Shown piece by piece: positions 26,544-39,545 of a DNA stretch of 64,000 bases (its first letter is position 1; each line of letters opens with the position of its first letter). Under the pieces are notes generated by a model. The model saw only the letters and a program-made list of their open reading frames with translations, did not search any database and was not told the origin of the DNA. The translations under genes and the position numbers were made by a program. This stretch comes from Toxotes chatareus (taxonomy: Eukaryota > Chordata > Actinopteri > Toxotidae), in the NCBI GenBank assembly GCA_016801885.1, contig CM028884.1, positions 9,366,181 through 9,430,180 on the forward strand. Direction: 5' to 3'.

Positions 26544-29500
26544 TAAATTAGCACTGTACCCTCCGTTCTCCACCCCCTCACCATGCACCATGTGTTAGAT
26601 CAGGCCCCTGAATGAGTGCTCACCCTGGGTGACCGAGTGTCCTGGATAGTAATCGACATTTCCCCAAGCTAGAGCACAGAGTGCTCTGTTGCAGTCTGCA
26701 CACAGCACATAACTATGCTTACCTACAGTGCTACCTGCAGCAGTGGGACACAGAACATAGGTGAGTGAAGACTGACACTGACTTGCACCAAAGGTGGTGT
26801 ATTTTCAACACATTTCAGAGTATTTTTTTTATTTCCTACCCAGTTGGTAAGTTGGCAGACTTTTTGTTGCAGGATTAATTTGTGTTTCAAGATGCCACTT
26901 TTTACATGCTCCAATAACCCAAGGTTAGGTAATTTCGAGGTAATGAGGTGTGTGTATGCCTGTGAATGTGTATGTGTGTGTGTGTGTGTATGAGAGATAC
27001 AGTTTGCAGTGCTACTTTGCATGCAATAATTGCCCCAGGCCCGTTCTCATCTCTGTTTGATTCTTTTCTTCAAAAGCAGAAGTTAATGAGAGTAAAATCT
27101 AATTATAGGCCTGTTTATCACCTGGACTTTGCTTTGTCAGTCTGTGCTGGTTTTGGCCTTTTGCTGCAGCTTCACAGTGTGAATTGTATTTTAGTTTGTC
27201 GCTACATGGAGATTATTAAAATGTTTGAATTATAATGAATAGTGACAATTAAAAGCTGATTGAATATTGAAAAAGAATGCCATGGAACAACTGCAGTTGG
27301 CACAGGAAATTGTATTTTTCCTGTCTACCTTCTTTTATCAATTGCTGTACAGCTGTACAGGCAATGGTGCTGTTTTTCTTCTTTTTTTCCCCAATCAAGG
27401 TTTTTCGAGTCTAGAAATAATTGTAAGTAGTTTTTTTTTCCAACAAGTGATCTTATTTTGCTTTTAATGCAAATTGGTGACATTGATTAAATCCCTGTTT
27501 GTTTGATTGTATATCTATCAATGAATCCACAGTGACACCTTGCATATGAAACTTCGGTCTTCACTTTTCTGGTACATTGTTTTCCCAAATACTACATGTG
27601 AAAGACCTACAGATATTGTGCATGAAATTGTGACTCCAAGTCATTGCAGACCTGCGGTTGTTTATATTAATTTAACTTCTCTTTGAAGTAAACCAAACTG
27701 TCACAGAATTAAGCTGTAAATTTTTAATTCTAAAAATGATTGCTTAGAATATTAACGGTGTCTTTAAGAAACACCTGTTTTTTTCTTGTTATGTCAGAGA
27801 AGTCTCTGAAAAAGGACTGACATCACTGGATGCTTTATACTCTCCATGAAAGTCTGATTGTTACAGTAAATGTGATGCACATTGACATGATGCTGCACTT
27901 ACTGTGGATGAGTTACCAAAATGCCTCCAATATGTCTTCCAGAACAGTGTCTGTCTGATTTATTGACGGGGAAATGTGCATTTGTTTGGGCCTACAGGTC
28001 AAATTGTTGGTTAATCGAAAAACAACTTTGTTTTATTGCTGACCTTAAGTCTTTTTCTCTCTCTCCAATAGGGCATGGGAACCATAAAGAAGACAGTCCA
28101 TTTCTCAACAGTGCTGATGCTGCTAGCAAGAAGAATGACTTCTATGACAGGAACCTGGCATTGTTTGAGGTCTGCTACTTTTACTTTGCAATGTTTCTGT
28201 CAGGTGATAGATGGAAAACAAACTCATTAATTTAACTTCTTCCCTCTCTCTCTTCCTTCAGGAAGAACTGGACATTCGGCCGAAGGTTTCCTCTCTGCTC
28301 AGCCGCTTGGTCAACTACACCAACATCACCCAGGGAGCCAAGGAGCATGAGGAGGAGGAGAGTACTGAGGCCTCACGCAGGAAGACCCCCAAGGTTAGGA
28401 GTCAGGGCACAGCAGAGGAACACTATGCCTTACTGTTTTACCATGTGTGCTCTGGAGTTTTTGTAACGTTATCCTCCTCCTCTAGCTCTCTCCCTGCCTT
28501 GCTATCCAAGTTCTGGTTTTGTATTAAAACTTGTTGATTGATTGCTTATGCCTTTGCACACTCTGTAGTCAGACTGTGCCTGTGTAAGACCTGGATACAT
28601 GCAAAGAGCTGATAACATGATTGAGTGACCTTTAAAAAGTACACCAATCAATACAAATGATCAATACACTAGTCTCCTGAAATGTCATGCTCAATACTCT
28701 GCCTGCTCTCTCTCCCCCCCATCTCTCTCTCTGTATCAGTCTCCCAACATGGGCACTCTAATGGGAGTCTACTTACCGTGTCTCCAGAACATCTTTGGGG
28801 TCATTCTTTTCCTCCGACTGACATGGATCGTCGGGATGGCTGGCATCATGCAGTCCCTCCTGATTGTCCTCATGTGCTGCTCTTGTGTTAGTATGCGCAC
28901 ACATACTGTACACACACACTAGTAGTTGATTCCACCAACAATGTGGGACATGAACCAGCCTTCGTGGCTAAAATCAGTCGATAGAATTCACATGGTTGCA
29001 TAAGCAGCAGCAATAGCTATATTTAAGGCAAAGAGTGTCACTTTCACTAGTGTTTTTTACATGATGCGCTTTTATTGCCTAAACCTCATATAAGATATAC
29101 TGTGGTCGTATTAACATCCAGGCTACATATTCAAGGATTCAAGGATATGTTAAAAGTGTATGATGTATGGTGTATGTTCTGTTAGATAGAAGCTGGGCTC
29201 CATTTCAGCTGTCGGTTTGATCAGCTGATATTAATGATCTGCCCACAAGTTGCCATGACGTCTGTCTCTGTGTCTCCTTTTCATATTTATTCAATGTTCC
29301 TCTTTCCTTTGCAGACAATGCTCACAGCCATATCAATGAGTGCCATTGCTACTAATGGTGTTGTTCCAGGTAATACATGTGACCAGGTCACCCTGTCCTG
29401 CAATAGTCCGCTCACACATTTATTCTGCACCTATTTTTTATGAGTACTGTAAACATAGTTTAAGCATTATATTATTATGTTATATTGCTATATGTTATAT

Positions 29501-32500
29501 GTTAAATGCCTGATTTTATAATAATAGTCCAGAACTGAATGGTTAATATTGCAACACACAGCTGATCTTCATAGCTACTGTCTACTTTGAAAAAAAGATC
29601 AAGAAGTTATAGTTTCCATTACATATTCTTCCACTTGGGGGCAGGAGAATCTTACTTCTGAATCCACTGCATGCAGTAAAAATTATGAAATACCCAGTGG
29701 CTTTCTTTATGCAACAAACTGTTTTGTCTTTTCTAGCTGGAGGGGCATACTTCATGATCTCACGTTCTCTTGGCCCAGAGTTTGGAGGAGCTGTGGGACT
29801 GTGCTTTTACTTGGGCACCACCTTTGCTTCTGCCATGTATATACTTGGTGCCATCGAAATCTTCTTGGTCAGTTTGTTAAAATATTATTCTACAGTGTCA
29901 TTCTAGGTCATGTTCCTAAACACATATCTGTGGGAAAAGATAAGACTCATTACATACATTTTACATACAGCATATATGCATTAACTCCTCCGTCTTTTTT
30001 CTTTTTCAGAAATATCTGGTCCCCCAGGCGGCCATCTTTCACACAACAAACTCCCTTGGGAGTGACAGTGCCATGCTGAACAATATGCGAGTCTATGGTT
30101 CTATCTGCCTCACACTGATGGCTGTGGTAGTTTTTGTTGGAGTCAAATACGTCAACAAGCTGGCCTCTCTTTTCTTGGCCTGTGTCATTATCTCAATTGT
30201 CTCCATTTACGCCGGGGCAATCAAATCCATGACTCATCCGCCAGAGTTCCCGTAAGTCTGGGGTTTGTTAGAATAAACATGTCAGGAAGAGCTGTGAATT
30301 ACGGGGAGAGATTCTGAAGTGTTTGAGTTGTGCCACATGAGGAAACAATACATGTTTCTATACGATTCATTTATTTTTTGTTGTTTTATCGTTGTTTTAT
30401 GCTTGGAAATAACACTGAAATAACTTTTGATTCCAATAATAATGCAGAGGTATGTGTTGAGGATAATTATGATGATGGTGGTGGAAATAATGATGACTAA
30501 CATAGTAATAATTTAAACTCTTTGTCTTTGTTATTTTTGTAGTATCTGCATGTTGGGCAACAGGACTTTGGTGAGAGATCGCTTTGACGTGTGCGCAAAG
30601 ACTGTGACGGAGGGCAACATCACCATGCCCAGTCAGCTGTGGGACACATTCTGCCAGTCGGGGAACATGAGCAGCGCTCAGTGCGATGACTACTTCATCC
30701 AGAACAATGTGACAGAGATACAGGGCATCCCTGGACTGGGCAGTGGGATTATTAGAGGTAAACTGACTATCTACTGATTAGACATTGAAGTATACAGCAG
30801 ATTTTATTTGGATGATAAAATCATAACTCTTAATATTCCAAGTATATGCATAATATGCCACATTTTTTTTAAAGTTTAAGAATCAATAATCATTGTGCAG
30901 TTAAGTTGACATAAAGGGAACCACTGTGTTATGGAAATAAACTACCTAAGAAATGTTCTGCTTCATGAACAACACATATGGACTAATTCAACATCATGAC
31001 CCTACAATGTTAGTTTGTTTCCAAGGCTCTGTTTATCTGTCTGTATCTGTTTTCCCATTAGAAAATATGTGGGGCAACTATCTGCAGAAAGGAGAGATCT
31101 TAGAGAAAGCAGGGCTGCAGTCAGTCGATGCCCATGGGGCCATGGACAACTTTGGCATGTATGTCTCAGCAGACATTGCTACATCGTTCACACTTCTGGT
31201 GGGGATCTTCTTCCCATCTGCCACAGGTATAACAACATCATAAACCACTGGTTAATCAACAGCTTTTACAGCATTAACCTCTGTCTATGAGACAAGTTAC
31301 TTACTTTAAGTCTTAAAACTCATTTATATTTTTTAAATAGTATTTGTTTGTCATAACAGCCTGAGAGCAAAAACCTGTTAAACCTCTAAACTTTATGATG
31401 CACATGATATGAGTTAAATGTGACTTCCTCGCATGGAAAAATAAAATTGTTCATGCTGTATAAACCCATAAAATGCAAGTAGTCATTTCTACTTGAGGTA
31501 ATAAAAACAAAGTAAAATTGGTGAGTTGATGCAACAAAACAGGGAACCCTATTGTTTCCCTGTTCCCTACTGGCTGCCCCTAATGCAGCCAGAAGGATGC
31601 ATACACAGCACACAACAGGTTTTACATGTCCTTTATTATTATCTACTGTCTTTATTTTCTTGTAGGTATCATGGCAGGCTCCAACAGATCTGGAGATCTC
31701 CGGGATGCTCAGAAGTCCATCCCTGTGGGAACTATTTTAGCTATTACCACTACTTCACTTGTTTGTATCCTTATTTCAGTGACTACGCACAGTAAAATTT
31801 GAAATCTTCCCACTTAAAAGAGGAAATGAAAACATAAACATCTTTGTTACATTTACTCCTTGACTTCTTGTATTCAGATTTAAGTTCTGTGGTCCTGTTT
31901 GGGTCTTGTATTGAAGGAGTAGTCCTAAGGGACAAGTAAGTTCATTTGTGTCCTACTGCAAGTTACTACTATCATCAAGCCACTTTTTGTGAACAGTAAA
32001 ATGTAACAATGGAAAACACACATTTGCAGGTTCGGGGATGCCGTCAGAAAAAACTTGGTGGTGGGGACTCTCTCTTGGCCCTCTCCGTGGGTTATTGTCA
32101 TTGGCTCCTTCTTCTCTACGGTTGGGGCCGGCCTGCAGTCGCTCACTGGTGCTCCCCGACTTCTACAGGCTATTGCCAAGGACAACATCATTCCTTTCCT
32201 CAGGGTGGGACAGTACAATACACACTGTTTGTCATACTTTAACCATTTCACACTCGTACTATAAATGTAGACTAACTCACCGAGAGGCAGAAATGGCTCC
32301 AGGCTGGAGTACATATGGAGAGAGACAATAGTTATTTTCAAACCTGATAATTTGAATATTCAGGATAACCTGTAAATTACATACAGTTTACTGTGCTGAA
32401 AATATTTGCAGTTGGTAATATATTACTTGCAAGCTTATTTGAATATGATACAAGAAGTGATTTGCATTGCTGCATGTGAAGGTTTTGAGTTTTGTGTTTC

Positions 32501-35500
32501 AGGTGTTTGGTCACGGAAAAACTAATGGAGAGCCTACATGGGCACTGCTGCTGACTGGTCTCATAGCAGAACTGGGTATCCTTATTGCCTCACTGGATAT
32601 GGTGGCTCCTATCCTTTCCATGTAAGCTCACATACATGCACAAATGCCAAAAATACAACATATGCCAAGTATGTAAAGTACACACCCAACACACACAACT
32701 CTCAGACATGTTGTGTACATTAGTTTTGTAATGCAATCAACACCACTGATGATATTATCTTAATATCTCTGTCTTTATACAACAGGTTCTTCCTGATGTG
32801 CTATCTCTTTGTGAACTTAGCCTGTGCAGTTCAGACTCTTTTACGCACGCCAAACTGGAGGCCAAGATTTAAATATTACCACTGGTGAGTGCAGGTTTAT
32901 CTCTGCCACACTTCTTATGGAGGGTGGGAGCACACTTTTATTTTTCCCAGATTCTTCTGGCTGTCAGGAACTCAAATCTTTTTGATTACATGACCACTTT
33001 GTAAAGGTTTATGCTACAGTTGGCTTCATGGAAGACTAATGCATTATACATACTCGTAAATCATGTTACAGTTTGTGGTATGCAGAAATGCAATTTCAGG
33101 CTTTATGTGTCACACCCTCAGGGCTTTGTCCTTCCTTGGGATGAGTATGTGTCTGGCACTAATGTTCATCTCCTCCTGGTACTACGCTATTGTTGCCATG
33201 GGCATCGCTGGGATGATCTACAAATACATTGAGTACCAGGGGTATGTCTGGAGTCTAATAAACATTTGAAACGGTTTCTCATATGTATTTGGGACAATGA
33301 CATTTCTGTTTGGTTTCTGCTCTATGACCTGGAGGAATGCCAAATGTGTCCTGTCTCTTTCACTCACAAAAACAGAGCAGAGAAGGAGTGGGGAGACGGC
33401 ATAAGAGGACTGTCCCTTAGTGCTGCACGCTACGCCCTGCTAAGACTAGAGGTTGGACCCCCGCACACCAAGAATTGGAGGTACAGCTACACCTACAGGA
33501 GATGCACTTAACGTTTCCTCACAAACACAGAGCATGACCCTTGGATTGCATTTCTGAGCAACCACATGACATGTTGGGATATAAAAGTTGTTTGCACATC
33601 TGTGTTCAATAGTGAAGAAGAATCACGCCACTGACAAATATTTGACATTGTTCTGACTGTACCACATCTCATGTGCCAGTCAGTTTCATTTTGAAAATGT
33701 TGAAATGCAGCCTTACAAGTTTTCTCAAAATTTTATCAGTAGTGTTTGAGACATATTTTGCATAGCACCCAGATGGAATAATGACTTAATGACCGGCCTT
33801 CCATGAGCACAGCCCTCCAGAATGATAATAAGATCATACAACATAAACAGAATGAGGAAGTGAGCATTTAAATCATTTTAGGGGAAGAAGTTTGTTTTTC
33901 CCCTCATTTGTTAGTTAGTATCATAAGTTAATGTAAGTTAACTTTTTGCTATAACATAGCTGCTCTGACGCTGTACTTCCTCTTATGCAATAACTCCAAA
34001 TGCACTCACAGCGTGAGACAATAGCTGACTGCAGAACAAACCACAACAGCACTGACTTGGTGACTTGATGTCTGGAGGTCTTGGTTAAAGCTGGGATGAA
34101 CTTGTTACATAAATGGCAGTTATTTTAGATGTTTAGGTTCAACAGCAGCAACAGCTGTTTTGATAGATGCACAATAGCACTAGCATGAGTCTGTGCTTTC
34201 TATACAGCAGCTTTGTGTCATATTGTCTCTCTGTGACTCACTACTCACTGCACTACAGACCTCAGCTGTTGGTGCTACTGAAGCTGGATGAGGACCTCCA
34301 TGTAAAATATCCCCGACTCCTCACCTTTGCCTCGCAGCTGAAGGCAGGAAAGGGTCTGACCATTGTTGGCTCTGTCATCCAGGGCAACTTCCTGGACAGC
34401 TATGGGGAAATGCAGGCAGCTGAACAGGTAAATACTGAAAAGGGATGTATGCCACATGCGCTCTGCGATTCTCTATTGTACTCTTTTGCTGACTAAGTTA
34501 AAGCTAGTGGTTAAAAAAGTAGTGAAAAGCACAAAAGGATCGTAAACATGCTTCACTATTAATTTTTTTGGCTTATTTTAGTTTTATTAAAGGGCATGAA
34601 TAGAAACATTTGTGATGTGTTTGGTAAAGATTTAAACAAGTGAAGCAAAGTTTGCTTTTGTTTATGTGACAATAAGTGAAAAAAAAAAAAGAATCACTCA
34701 TGCACAGTTCACTTTGAACTAAGCCTCCAATCTCTACACAGTATGTATCTGGACTTATCCTGTATGAACGCAAGCATATATGGTTTTATCAGCTGTAACA
34801 TAGACAGAGGAACTGTTAGATCATTTTTTAAACATTATGCATATATGCTTAAGAACTGTTTGTAATGTCCACTTAGTGCATACTGTGATCACTGAAGTTC
34901 AATCTATTTTTGTCCTTTTTGTTCTGACAGGCCATTAAGAATATGATGGAGATTGAGCGGGTCAAGGGTTTCTGCCAGGTCGTGGTGGCATCTAAGGTGC
35001 GTGAGGGCGTTGTCCATCTGATCCAGTCCTGTGGTCTCGGAGGCATGAAGCACAATACTGTGGTGATGGGGTGGCCTTACGGCTGGAGACAGAGTGAGGA
35101 CCCTCGTGCCTGGAAGACTTTTATCAGTAAGCCTCAGTGTAATACAATTAACACGCCATGGCACTTGAAAGGCCCAATCAGCATTTCCAATACGGCACTC
35201 ATTTTAAACGAGTGCTGCCCCAAATCAGCCTTGAAAACATGATGTTTACAGGAATGAGTTTGTACTTTTTATGGTTAAATGCTAATGTATTAAACAAACA
35301 CCTCACTATTTTGAGCTTGTAGCTGTAGCAACCATGGGGCTGAAAAAGCTCATGTGAATATACTTGGATTTGGATGATGAAATATATTTATCATGTGTTA
35401 CTTTCCAACTTGCTTGTAGTGTAGCTAAATTCATTAACACAGTATTTGTCTATACAGTACAGTTAATAATAAAAGGCAGCTGTCTCCACCTTTGCGTGTT

Positions 35501-37455
35501 CATCTCCCAGACACAGTCCGCTGCACCACAGCTGCCCACCTGGCCCTGATGGTGCCCAAAAATGTGTCCTTCTACCCAAGCAACCACGAACGCTTCACAG
35601 ACGGCAGCATCGACGTGTGGTGGATCGTCCATGATGGGGGGATGCTAATGCTGCTGCCTTTCCTGCTCAAACAGCATAAAGTGATATGACAGAGTTTACT
35701 GTATATCTCTGAGTATCAACTACTTTAGTAGAAGTTGTGAATAATGTAGTTTTACCCATCTTTGGAAAGGGTGTAGTGTGTTAAAAATTTTTGACTGCCA
35801 TTTAAGAAGTTTAAGAATTTTCTGTGTTTAATTAAAATAACTTACAGAATCTCCTTGCTCTCTAATCTTTGTTAGTTTTAGTTTTATGTTATCTTTAAGT
35901 ATTCCCTTTTTTCCTTTTTAAAGAACATGCTTTCTGTAAGCATCTATACTGACATCCATTTCATACTGCACATAGTATCATGTTTGTGGCAATACCAACA
36001 CGGTTTTCTTTGTATTTTAGGTGTGGAGGAAATGCAAGATGCGCATCTTCACCGTAGCCCAGATGGATGACAACAGTATCCAGATGAAGAAAGATCTGGC
36101 CACGTTCCTTTACCAGCTGAGAATAGAGGCTGAGGTGGAGGTGGTGGAGATGGTGAGAGTTGCTCTTACATGACTATTAATTTGAGGAAAACATTTATGC
36201 TCTTTATGACCAGCAAACTCATTCTTAAAGATTACAACTGAAACCAGATGTCCAGTTCAGTTTCAGTTACATATAGAAGCTAACAAGCTTGGTGTTTTCT
36301 ACAGGACGCCACAAACATGTTTGTTTCAAAGGAAGGAAGAGGGCTATAAAAACTACTGTTTGCCTCAGCCTGCCTGATAGCGAAGGAAAACATTTGAACA
36401 TGAATTCATTTACTTTCGCTGTCACTCTGTCTGTGATAACTGACAAATATGTTTCAGAGCATTAACCATTAAAATTATGTTTATCAAATGGGATTTCAGC
36501 ATGACAGTGACATCTCAGCATACACCTATGAGCGGACGTTAATGATGGAGCAGAGGTCCCAGATGTTGAGGCAAATGAGGTTGTCCAGTGCAGAAAGACA
36601 AAGAGAGGTATGTTCTTTTGTGTGTTGTTTAGTTTATTATCATTAATTTGGGAATTTAGCCTGCTCAGAATTTACTCTGTTAATTGCTAGTTAACAGTGT
36701 AAGAGTGTTAGCTAAATACAACATATTAACAACCAAGCCTCATAAAATTCCCATTTCCCCTGCAGGCCCAGCTGGTTAAGGACAGACACTCTTTGGTGCG
36801 TATGGGGAGTGTATACTCAGATGAGGAGGAGGAGGTGGTGGAGGCTCCCCCAGAGAAGGTTCAGATGACATGGACAAGAGAGAAGTGCGAAGCCGAGAGG
36901 AGGAACAGGAACAACGCACCTGAGAACTTCAGAGAACTTATGAGCCTCAAACCGTGAGTCAAATGCTAAACCATTCACCTTATTTTTCCCCCCTTCCCTT
37001 GTTGCACGTTCCTCTGTTTGACAAAGTGAGAGCTTGCTTTGCAATAGTCCGAAAATGTCTGTTATTCGCACTAATCGCTGTCTGCCCCTCTTGCTTCGCT
37101 CCAGGGATCAGTCCAACGTACGACGAATGCATACAGCAGTGAAGTTGAACGAGGTAATAGTCAACAGGTCCCATGATGCCCGATTAGTGCTGCTCAACAT
37201 GCCAGGACCACCACGCAACACAGAGGGCGACGAGAACTGTATCCTTTGCTAATACGATAAAACAAAATGGGCTCTTGCACAAGTTTGTAGAAAAAGTGTG
37301 TGTTACAGTCCACGTGTGTAGGCTATTGTTTACTTGGTTTTACTTCCTTAACTGTTTCATCAGATATGGAGTTTCTGGAGGTGTTGACTGAGGGTTTGGA
37401 AAGAGTGCTGCTGGTGAGAGGTGGAGGTCGGGAGGTCATCACTATCTACTCATGA
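18906..37455 (+). CDS. slc12a4: K-Cl cotransporter 1 (KCC1), complete, 24 coding exons
   Basis: Electroneutral K-Cl cotransporter of the plasma membrane, used in volume decrease and chloride control. Exons: 18906-19041, 28072-28169, 28262-28393, 28740-28886, 29315-29369, 29737-29867, 30010-30251, 30543-30757, 31062-31226, 31666-31764, 31878-31935, 32030-32204, 32503-32621, 32786-32884, 33122-33241, 33376-33480, 34259-34427, 34931-35126, 35511-35680, 36021-36152, 36500-36607, 36766-36953, 37105-37238, 37364-37455. All phases join to 1094 residues (human KCC1, 1085). The N-terminus MPHFTVVPV is KCC1-like and decides the start; the C-terminus REVITIYS is the KCC ending. Exons 4-15 encode the membrane domain. 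Exon 8 encodes the large extracellular loop, with Cys316, 331, 351 and 361 and four N-glycosylation sequons (NRT, NIT, NMS, NVT). The cytosolic domain keeps both WNK/SPAK-controlled threonines, Thr934 (YERTLMM) and Thr992 (MTWT). No frameshift seen; intact. Confidence 0.97.
21607..21652. repeat. Tandem duplication of 22-23 bases
   Basis: AGAACAACATCTGGATCTTT is followed at once by a second copy, AGAACAACATCTGGGTCTTT, with one difference. It lies in slc12a4 intron 1 and has no evident function. Confidence 0.8.
26459..26541. repeat. (GT)41 microsatellite in slc12a4 intron 1
   Basis: A perfect GT run of about 82 bases, the longest simple repeat in the window, lies 1.5 kb upstream of slc12a4 exon 2. 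It is likely length-polymorphic. Confidence 0.97.
28170..28261 (+). other. slc12a4 intron 2, short with weak donor
   Basis: This 92-base intron separates exons ending LALFE and beginning EELDIR, the same junction sequence as in known KCC1 proteins. The donor is GAG|GTCTGC, which lacks the usual A at +3 and G at +5, while the acceptor CTTCCTTCAG is strong. If the intron were retained, the frame would continue about 20 residues and then stop. The call rests on protein continuity across the junction. Confidence 0.8.
31765..31877 (+). other. slc12a4 intron 10, probable U12-type intron
   Basis: The donor reads GTATCCTTAT, close to the minor-spliceosome consensus GTATCCTTT. TCCTTGAC lies at 31857-31864, placing a branch adenosine at 31863, 14 bases before the end of the AG. 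No long pyrimidine tract follows it. These are hallmarks of a U12-class GT-AG intron. The class is inferred from motifs only. Confidence 0.65.
37239..37363 (+). other. slc12a4 intron 23, U12-type intron
   Basis: The 125-base intron starts GTATCCTTTG, a perfect minor-spliceosome donor. It carries the perfect branch motif TTCCTTAAC at 37344-37352, with the branch adenosine about 12 bases before the end of the AG. It splits the Tyr codon of the GDENYMEFLEV segment. Both diagnostic motifs match consensus, so the U12 assignment is strong. Confidence 0.85.
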
Positions 37456-37840
37456 CCAGTTAGGAGCTGCTACACAGGGGCCTCGGCCTCTGTCAGAGTA
37501 CATTGAACCTCTGGACACAAAGCAGCACCCGCTCTGCTGCCAGACACATGTTGGTAGATGCATCAGTTTTACACCTTTTCTGATTATGGACTTTTGAGTA
37601 CAAAAGAGGTTTATTCTATTCTTGTAGAATACTGGGACACATTAGTGTACATATCTGTTAAGTACATTCACGGCTTTGCCATTCTTTACAAATGAACGCT
37701 GTTTATTTTTCTCCCTCAGAAGATCAATATTTGTGTCGGGCTGTCAAACACAAAGTATTAGGTTTGCATTTTCTTATTTATAGGTAACAAATACCTCTTC
37801 ATATGTGGAAAATAAACCTATATTTGAAGATTTTTGGCAG
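37456..37840 (+). other. slc12a4 3' untranslated region, proximal poly(A) candidate
   Basis: Sequence after the TGA at 37453-37455 has no coding potential. AATAAA occurs at 37811-37816 and could end a short 3' UTR. A second AATAAA at 39540-39545 could end a longer form of about 2.1 kb. Which is used cannot be told from sequence. Confidence 0.45.
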
Positions 37841-38958
37841 ACAGCACCATCCTGACTAGTAAATATGTTGTTATAACAGTTTTAATAGTATGTCAGATTT
37901 TTCTAAAACAACCTTTTGATTATTTTGGAAGCACATCTCTATTTATTTATTTATTTTTTTTCAACACTTCCCCACTGAGGTAAAGGAAAATATTACTGTA
38001 GATAAGTAGCTATGCTGTATTAGTGGCACAAAATCCAGTTTGCAAATGTGGATTCCAGAGATCATAAAGCGAGTTTTTAAGAAGAGTTCGAATTTATGAT
38101 TTTTGGACAGATGTTCTACATGACCTTTGAACTGGTACATTTGTACTTTTTCTAATGACCTGAAAAGCTTATCTGACACAAAACAGATGGCTTAATTTAA
38201 AGTTATAATCCTTAAGATTTTCATGAAATCAAACCAAGCCATTCAATATATTCACATTCTGTAAACATCTTTGTGGGAGTTTTCATTATTTGTGGTGGAG
38301 TGCACCATTCCTTCCCTGGTTTCAAATTTCCTATCTACACATTCCTACAACGTTAGTGTGTTTAGTTATACTGTAAACACATACACAGATTACCATTCTG
38401 TCACAGTCCTGTTAAAGTACCTCCTCAAGGAGTGTTGCCTAATATTAACCACACTTGCCGTTACCACATGAACCATGGATGTTGTCGGATAAACCAGGAC
38501 TGAAATCTGAAGGACTACAACTTTAAGAAATTCTGTTCTCAGCTATGTGAGACTATCACATCAAGTTTTGTGGGTTTTTTTAATTTATTATTTTTTTTAG
38601 GTATTTTTCTCGTTAGATGAGTATGATCAGTATTTTAGGCCAGCATACAGCATAGAGAGCAATAGCTTTTTTTTTATGGGGACTATTTTATGGGGTGTTT
38701 TATATATAAGGGATAATCCATGACAAGGTGTGCAATTATTAAAAACTAAACACGCAAAGCTCCAGGTCTTCCTTTAACTTTAACTTTATTTTAATTTTTT
38801 TTTTTCAGAACAGCATAGGTTGAAGTGGATTATGCCACATTGTCCAACACAAATTATGTTTTTGCTTATGTAACACACTGTTTAAATGGAAACTTTATAT
38901 TGGCACCTTTTTAGTGAAGCTGTTAGTATTCATTTTTGAAGAGTTATGATGCTATTAC

Positions 38959-39209
38959 GGGCGGCACAGTGGGGCAATGGTTAGCATTGTCACTTCACAG
39001 TTCGAACCCCAGCCTGGGCTCTTCTGTGCAAAGTTTGCATGTTCTCTCTGTGCCTGCGTGGGTTTTCTCCAGGTACTCTGGCTTCTTCCCACAATCCCAA
39101 AAACATGCACATTAGGTTAACTGGCAACTCTAAATTGCCCCTAGGTGTGAGTGTGTCAGTGTGTAGTTGCCTGTCTTTGTGTGGCAACCAGTCCAGGGTG
39201 TAACCCGCC
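38959..39209 (+). mobile_element. SINE-like element with 13-bp target duplication
   Basis: The 251-base element starts GGGCGGCACAGTGGGGCAAT and ends GGTGTAACCCGCC. It carries an A-box-like AATGGTTAGCAT and a B-box TTCGAACCCC, and has the common fish repeat body (GTTTGCATGTTCTC, TAAATTGCCCCTAGG). Exact 13-base direct repeats ATGATGCTATTAC flank it at 38946-38958 and 39210-39222. The promoter part is internally deleted: about 15-20 bases normally lie between CACAG and GGTTCGAACCC. It sits between the slc12a4 and dipeptidase 3' ends. Confidence 0.8.
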
Positions 39210-39519
39210 ATGATGCTATTACATCACAGCAGTGTGGTTATCTGAAAATCATGCACATGGTGTAGATGTTAATAAGACGTCAAAATGAGCTCACCAAAGC
39301 AAATTCCTATCAACTTTGTTGCCAATACAGTATTGATTCTGAATCTGAACGAAGCAGGTTTTCACACTGTTGCTTTAAATAACTGCTGTTCTGGGTTAAA
39401 GATCTGGTTTTAATTATTTCTATGAGCAATGAAAAAGAAAAGCAAGGACAGCTGTCTGCTTGGCTAAATAGCACATACACACTAAAATATACACTATGTT
39501 TTGTTCATTTTCACAATAT

Positions 39520-39545
39520 TTTATTAAGCTGTAAGATCAAATAAA
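39520..39545. promoter_or_regulatory. Facing poly(A) signals between convergent genes
   Basis: A minus-strand AATAAA (plus-strand TTTATT at 39520-39525) lies about 540 bases past the dipeptidase stop codon. A plus-strand AATAAA at 39540-39545 lies about 2.1 kb past the slc12a4 stop. If both are used, the two transcripts would overlap only slightly at their ends. Confidence 0.35.

Larger units (their letters stand above)
19042..28071 (+). other. slc12a4 intron 1
   Basis: A 9.0 kb intron (donor ATG|GTAAGTCG, acceptor CTCTCCAATAG) is about half the gene. It holds the (GT)41 repeat, a (GT)n near 26970, the tandem duplication at 21.6 kb and an isolated 111-codon frame at 25986-26321. No transposon was recognised. 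Its size and first-intron position make it a likely place for enhancers. Confidence 0.8.

Noticed and set aside
26330..26591. Open frames rich in Thr-His repeats
   Set aside because: Direct translation of the (GT)41 microsatellite.
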